DNA of 11,023 bases, taken from NCBI GenBank assembly GCA_034696485.1, contig JAQIWT010001379.1, positions 1 through 11,023 on the forward strand, in the 5' to 3' direction. A program made the translations under genes and the position numbers. The notes beneath the pieces are model-generated. The model was not told where the DNA came from and did no database searches. It was given only the letters and a program-made list of their open reading frames with translations. This DNA is from Isohypsibius dastychi (taxonomy: Eukaryota; Tardigrada; Eutardigrada; Parachela; Isohypsibiidae). Below are positions 7,523-11,023 of this stretch, one piece after another. Positions within the stretch are counted from its first letter, which is position 1, and every line of letters starts with the position of its first letter.

Positions 7523-9031
7523 AATGCTTTTCTAAAACGAAGTTCCGCGATCGAAACTCGACAAGTTTTCAAGACTACTAACTTGCTAGTTTTCCGAGAT
7601 GAAAACTTCAACTTCAGAGGACAGAAACACGATACACGCGTCTGACCCGGCCGGGAATATGACACATCTGAGAGCATGAATCTTATTTATTCATGAATCT
7701 TACCAAGCGCAGATGTCTCACACGGAAATAAAATGCAATCCAACTCCAACATGAGTGAAAACGCTAGTGTACAGTAAGAACCAAATACTGTACTTGAGTC
7801 GGCTGTAAAATTACTGAGACTTCTATAAAAGTTTTGTCGGAAAATTCAAAACTCTGCGAAATTTGAGGGATAAGGATCGTCAATCACTCCAAAATACCTT
7901 CGGGCGTCCCCCGGCCACATGCTCGTGGGACATATTGCGGAAGGTTATTCCTGATTTTGAATTCGAAATCAATTAAACTTCTCTCCCAGAGGGATCGCTG
8001 TTTTTAGAGGAATTGGTTTTTGGTGACGAGCCGCGAGGAAAAAAACAAACATTCATTTCGAACATTGAGTTCTGCTATTGTATGTTGCTAGGTTTCAAGG
8101 TCATCGTGTTCAGGAAGAACCCGCATGCATCGTTTTCACCTAAACTTCGAAATTCTCTCTGAAATGGAAACTACAACGGTTCGAAAATTCAAAACCTTTA
8201 GACACGATGAATTTTTTTCTAGTTTTTTATGGTATTTTTGTTCGAATTTTTGAGTGCAAACTGACAGAGGAGTTGAACCCACAGGCTCGATCTTGAACCT
8301 TCGGTTATATCCAAGCCATTACCAGGAGAGGATAAAAACATGACGTCACTACTTGGATACAACCTTCCGCAAAACAAGAACGCCGAAAAGTTTGACTTCC
8401 TTTGCTAGTTCCCACACGGCCACGTTGCTTCAGACAAGTTAAAAAACAGTTTTCGATCGAGGTCGGGGGAATTACTGTATATCGAAAATTTATTTCGTAG
8501 CAGAATGACGGTTAACAGTGTTGGCAGAAATCCATTACGGTAAAAGAGCATAATTTTAGCTTCTCTCTTTGGTTCAAAACTCAGTTGCACAAATTTCGAA
8601 TATAAATGCCACGAAGATGTACAGTATTCACAGTTTCGTTGAGCAAACGTTTCAAAGTTTGGTGCCTCGTTTCGATTTTCTGGGAATAACACATTCCAAT
8701 CATTCAAGGTGATCTGATCATGTTCTTTGAGAAAGCAAACTCATTCTACTTTTGTTCAAAGGCTGCACTTCGATACCGTGTTTTGCTGAGCTAGAATGTT
8801 TCCAATCTCCCCACAAAAAAACTGTTGATGAGAACTAGATAAGAGTTCATGACACAAACCCAAAACAATGCACATCGTTGACCTCCACCGGGGCTGTCCA
8901 AAGTCCGACTGCCAGCCAACCACATTGTTTCTCAGCGAGTCACCCCTTTTTTCTTGCCTCCATTCGAGGGCGAAAAGTGCTCGAGTCTCAATGATGTGAC
9001 CTGTGCTCGCGGTGGTCGGCCATTTCTTTCT
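7523..9031. other. Long intergenic stretch with short repeats, no gene seen
   Basis: No coding region is supportable. Open frames on the minus strand (7677-7459; 8707-8405) lack motifs, and the second has no ATG at its start. Details seen: an 11-bp direct repeat CATGAATCTTA at 7675-7685 and 7692-7702; a 12-bp inverted repeat TTGCGGAAGGTT (7935-7946) with its complement at 8361-8372; a one-mismatch 13-bp inverted repeat (8303-8315 with 8352-8364) enclosing a perfect CRE palindrome TGACGTCA at 8341-8348; and several copies of the word TACTGTA. Some of this is probably distal promoter for the gene at 9079. Confidence 0.4.
8303..8364. repeat. Inverted repeat enclosing a CRE palindrome
   Basis: GGTTATATCCAAG (8303-8315) faces CTTGGATACAACC (8352-8364), 12 of 13 bases complementary, with TGACGTCA (8341-8348) in the loop. 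It could be a remnant of a small non-autonomous element or simply chance. No target-site duplication was found. Confidence 0.4.
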
Positions 9032-9048
9032 TCGAAAGTCACTTTCGA
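9032..9048. repeat. 17-bp perfect palindrome upstream of the Cys-rich gene
   Basis: TCGAAAGT-C-ACTTTCGA: 8-bp arms around one base, ending 30 nt before the ATG at 9079. It contains AAGTCA-type half sites, a form bound by some nuclear receptors, so a dimeric regulator is conceivable. No TATA box is evident near it. Confidence 0.5.
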
Positions 9049-9078
9049 GGCTGGGTGGAAAATCGCCGTTTATTCATC

Positions 9079-11023
9079 ATGCGGATTACTTTTTACGTTT
9101 TTCCACTTTTGGGAATATTAATTGGTGAGTTTTAGATTTCAAAAACATACGAAAAACTGGATTTCGAAAGTTGACCTTTTATTTCTTTAGCTTCAACCTC
9201 CGCCCAGAACTCAACGAGTTGTCCAGCCACATTGAAAGCATTGCCCAGTGATCCCGCATATCAAAGTGGGACAAGCAGCGTGATTATATCCAGTGCCAGC
9301 GATTATTCAGAGTAAGACTGACCATCTGCGACAACCGAAAACTTTGTCAGCTTCACTAGAATTAAGATGAAACGAAATAAAATTATAAAATTTGATTAAT
9401 GGTGTGTTATCTAGGTATTTGTGCAATGCGGGGATAGGCTATGATGGAACGGGGATCAGCTGTTACGCCATAAAATGTCAAAGTCCCAACTACGGATACG
9501 GCGGTCGACCTCCTGGATACGGCCCACCTGCACCCCAATATGGCCAGCCTGCTCTACCGGGAATGCCAAGCGGAGTCGGGGGTCTGGTTGCGCAAGTTGA
9601 AACTGCTCATCCATGCTGGAAACTCAAGGTACCTTCACAGTATCGGCAGTTGGAATCGAAACAGCAGTGTCTGCTGTTATGATACATGTTTTCGGTTTGG
9701 ACTCATTATGTTCATTTGCAGCAAATTCGACTGAACAGCTACGTCTACCTGGTCTGCTTCGCCAAGAACTACCATTCCCTCCTCTTCCAAGTAGCTTTCA
9801 AAGAGAACAATCAGCTGCAACTGCTTCCCTCCGAAACGCTTCCCTACAGTGGACTGACCTCGATTGGAAAAGCCCAGTTCACCGCTGAAAACGGCTTTGT
9901 CTGCCTGCTGGCCGTTTATTCCAGCAGTCCAACGAAACACACCCGTGACAAGAAACGTGAACCATCAGACCTCTTGGCTCCAGTCTACACCATTTGCCCA
10001 AACAACTACAAATGGTACTTCTGTGGAAACGTCAACATTGAAGACACAACCGATGTGACAGTTTGGTACTCGCAGTCTGCCATCCACGCAGTCTTCATCC
10101 AAGTCCACCAGGTCTCCACTTGCAATGCTGCAAACGCAGTGGAGAGCCATTACACGTTGACCCCGTTGATTGAATATAGCATCACCCCCAACATTGAGCA
10201 ATACGAGTGCCCTTCCAAACAAGAAGCACTCATCTCTACAATTGGCAGACCGTTGACCGAAGCTCCTGATCAGCTCTACACTCTATGCGGTTTGTTTTGG
10301 TTGTTGATATTCGGAAACCTGATTTTAAATCTGGTTTGGTGTAGGAGTTCGCCAGTGCGTCGTTGCGTCTGGAACCAATGGCACCATGCTCTGCTGTGCT
10401 GTCACAACCGATCACAGCTGCCCCATCCCAGGGGCAACGCCAACTGCCCAGCCTTACTCGTCCTTCTGTATACCCTACAATGTGGCCACCAACGCCTTCA
10501 ACGTGGAACGCATTGTCTTTCTCGCTGGATCCCAACGGGTAACTTCCTTTATTTCCACTCATCTCTTGCATATTTGAAATCAGGTGTTCTGAATTTGTTC
10601 CAGGCAAACGATATCCAATACGTGAGAGGCAATGGCGAATGCTGCCAGTTCATCGTCACGACCAATCCTTCTGGAAGCCTACAAGCCTATTCACTGGCTA
10701 CCATCATCACCTCGCTGAACGATCAGACCACTCCGGTGACGGTTGAAGCGGCGGTTGACCTCGGAAACGAACACATGTTTGGAAATGCAGTGACATGCTC
10801 GTTCAAGTCCAAGTGCTGCAACTCGCAGTCCACCTGCGCGACCTGCACTCGTCCAGCCAAATACGGAGGTAACATCTCCCACTTTTCTCGAATGCAAAAT
10901 TCACCTAATTCGTTTTCGTGCTGCAGATCGGTATCTGGGCGTCCTAAGCTGTGGCAACACTGGTATTTCCAACCCATATCAGACGTACAACAACCCCAAC
11001 TTGGTGGTCACTGAAGATGGCTC
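9079..11023 (+). CDS. Secreted cysteine-rich protein, at least 501 aa, 7 exons seen, 3' end beyond window
   Basis: I do not recognise the family. Exons: 9079-9124, 9191-9311, 9415-9628, 9722-10289, 10345-10538, 10604-10868, 10927-11023 (open at the window edge). All junctions are GT..AG and frame-consistent; introns are 55-103 nt. Residues 1-20 form a signal peptide (hydrophobic LLGILIA, then STSA before Gln21). Residues about 80-107 are a Gly/Tyr/Pro-rich insert (NYGYGGRPPGYGPP...). The rest is globular-looking with about 25 cysteines, including CC pairs at 333-334, 394-395 and 452-453 and a C-x5-C-x2-C run ending at 462, as expected for disulfide-bonded extracellular proteins. N-glycosylation sequons lie at Asn22 and Asn328. 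A basic DKKR at 203-206 could be a processing site. Residues 26-77 and 290-342 share a loose pattern (CP..AL, Y.LC/YTLC, GT, CYA/CCA), hinting at a duplicated domain. There is no membrane segment after the signal peptide in the visible part. Confidence 0.86.

Noticed and set aside
7935-8372. A 438-bp element bounded by 12-bp inverted repeats (MITE-like)
   Set aside because: The arms do not extend beyond 12 bp, no target-site duplication flanks them, and an inverted 12-mer at this spacing is not improbable in 11 kb.
8405-8707. A minus-strand 100-codon open frame
   Set aside because: It begins with TTG rather than ATG, has no recognisable motif and no neighbouring exon.
9686-11014. An uninterrupted 442-codon open frame
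   Set aside because: It follows the true exon 9722-10289 but then reads through the 55-nt intron 10290-10344 and leaves the correct frame. The spliced reading gives a continuous Cys-rich protein with good GT..AG sites.

Overview
This is eukaryotic nuclear DNA from a compact animal genome. Four protein genes with spliceosomal introns (mostly 53-155 nt, GT..AG) sit within about 11 kb, two on the minus strand and then two on the plus strand. The varied 3' splice sites (ttgcag, tttag, acacag, gtgtag) do not look like the rigid TTTCAG consensus of Caenorhabditis. An ecdysozoan such as a tardigrade or a non-Caenorhabditis nematode fits best, but I cannot name the species from this window.

Layout. 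489-1376 (minus, 5 exons) is an unrecognised 164-residue protein with one membrane segment and a charged helical tail built from symmetric phase-1 exons. 2034-4545 (minus, 7 exons) is a complete GTPBP3/MnmE/TrmE, the mitochondrial tRNA-modifying GTPase. 5859-7221 (plus, 2 coding exons) is a 419-residue secreted protein made almost entirely of Tyr/Ser/Ala/Pro repeats (SYSAPAQ, SYAAPSYSAPAQ, SYSAPAA). 9079 to the window end (plus, 7 exons seen, 3' end missing) is a secreted cysteine-rich protein of at least 501 residues with a Gly/Tyr/Pro-rich insert; I do not recognise its family.

The two minus-strand genes look like cell-internal genes. The two plus-strand genes both encode secreted, Tyr-containing, probably structural proteins; one is Cys-free and repetitive, the other Cys-rich. 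I infer that they may belong to an extracellular layer such as eggshell, cuticle or lining, because the repeat unit resembles the YSAPAAPS repeats of Drosophila vitelline membrane proteins. That is resemblance, not proof of homology.

The non-coding stretches 1-488, 1377-2033, 4546-5858 and 7222-9078 hold UTRs, candidate promoters and a few short inverted repeats. I see no mobile-element protein, rRNA, CRISPR array or convincing tRNA. Every splice junction is inferred by reading frame and GT/AG signals and has no transcript support here.
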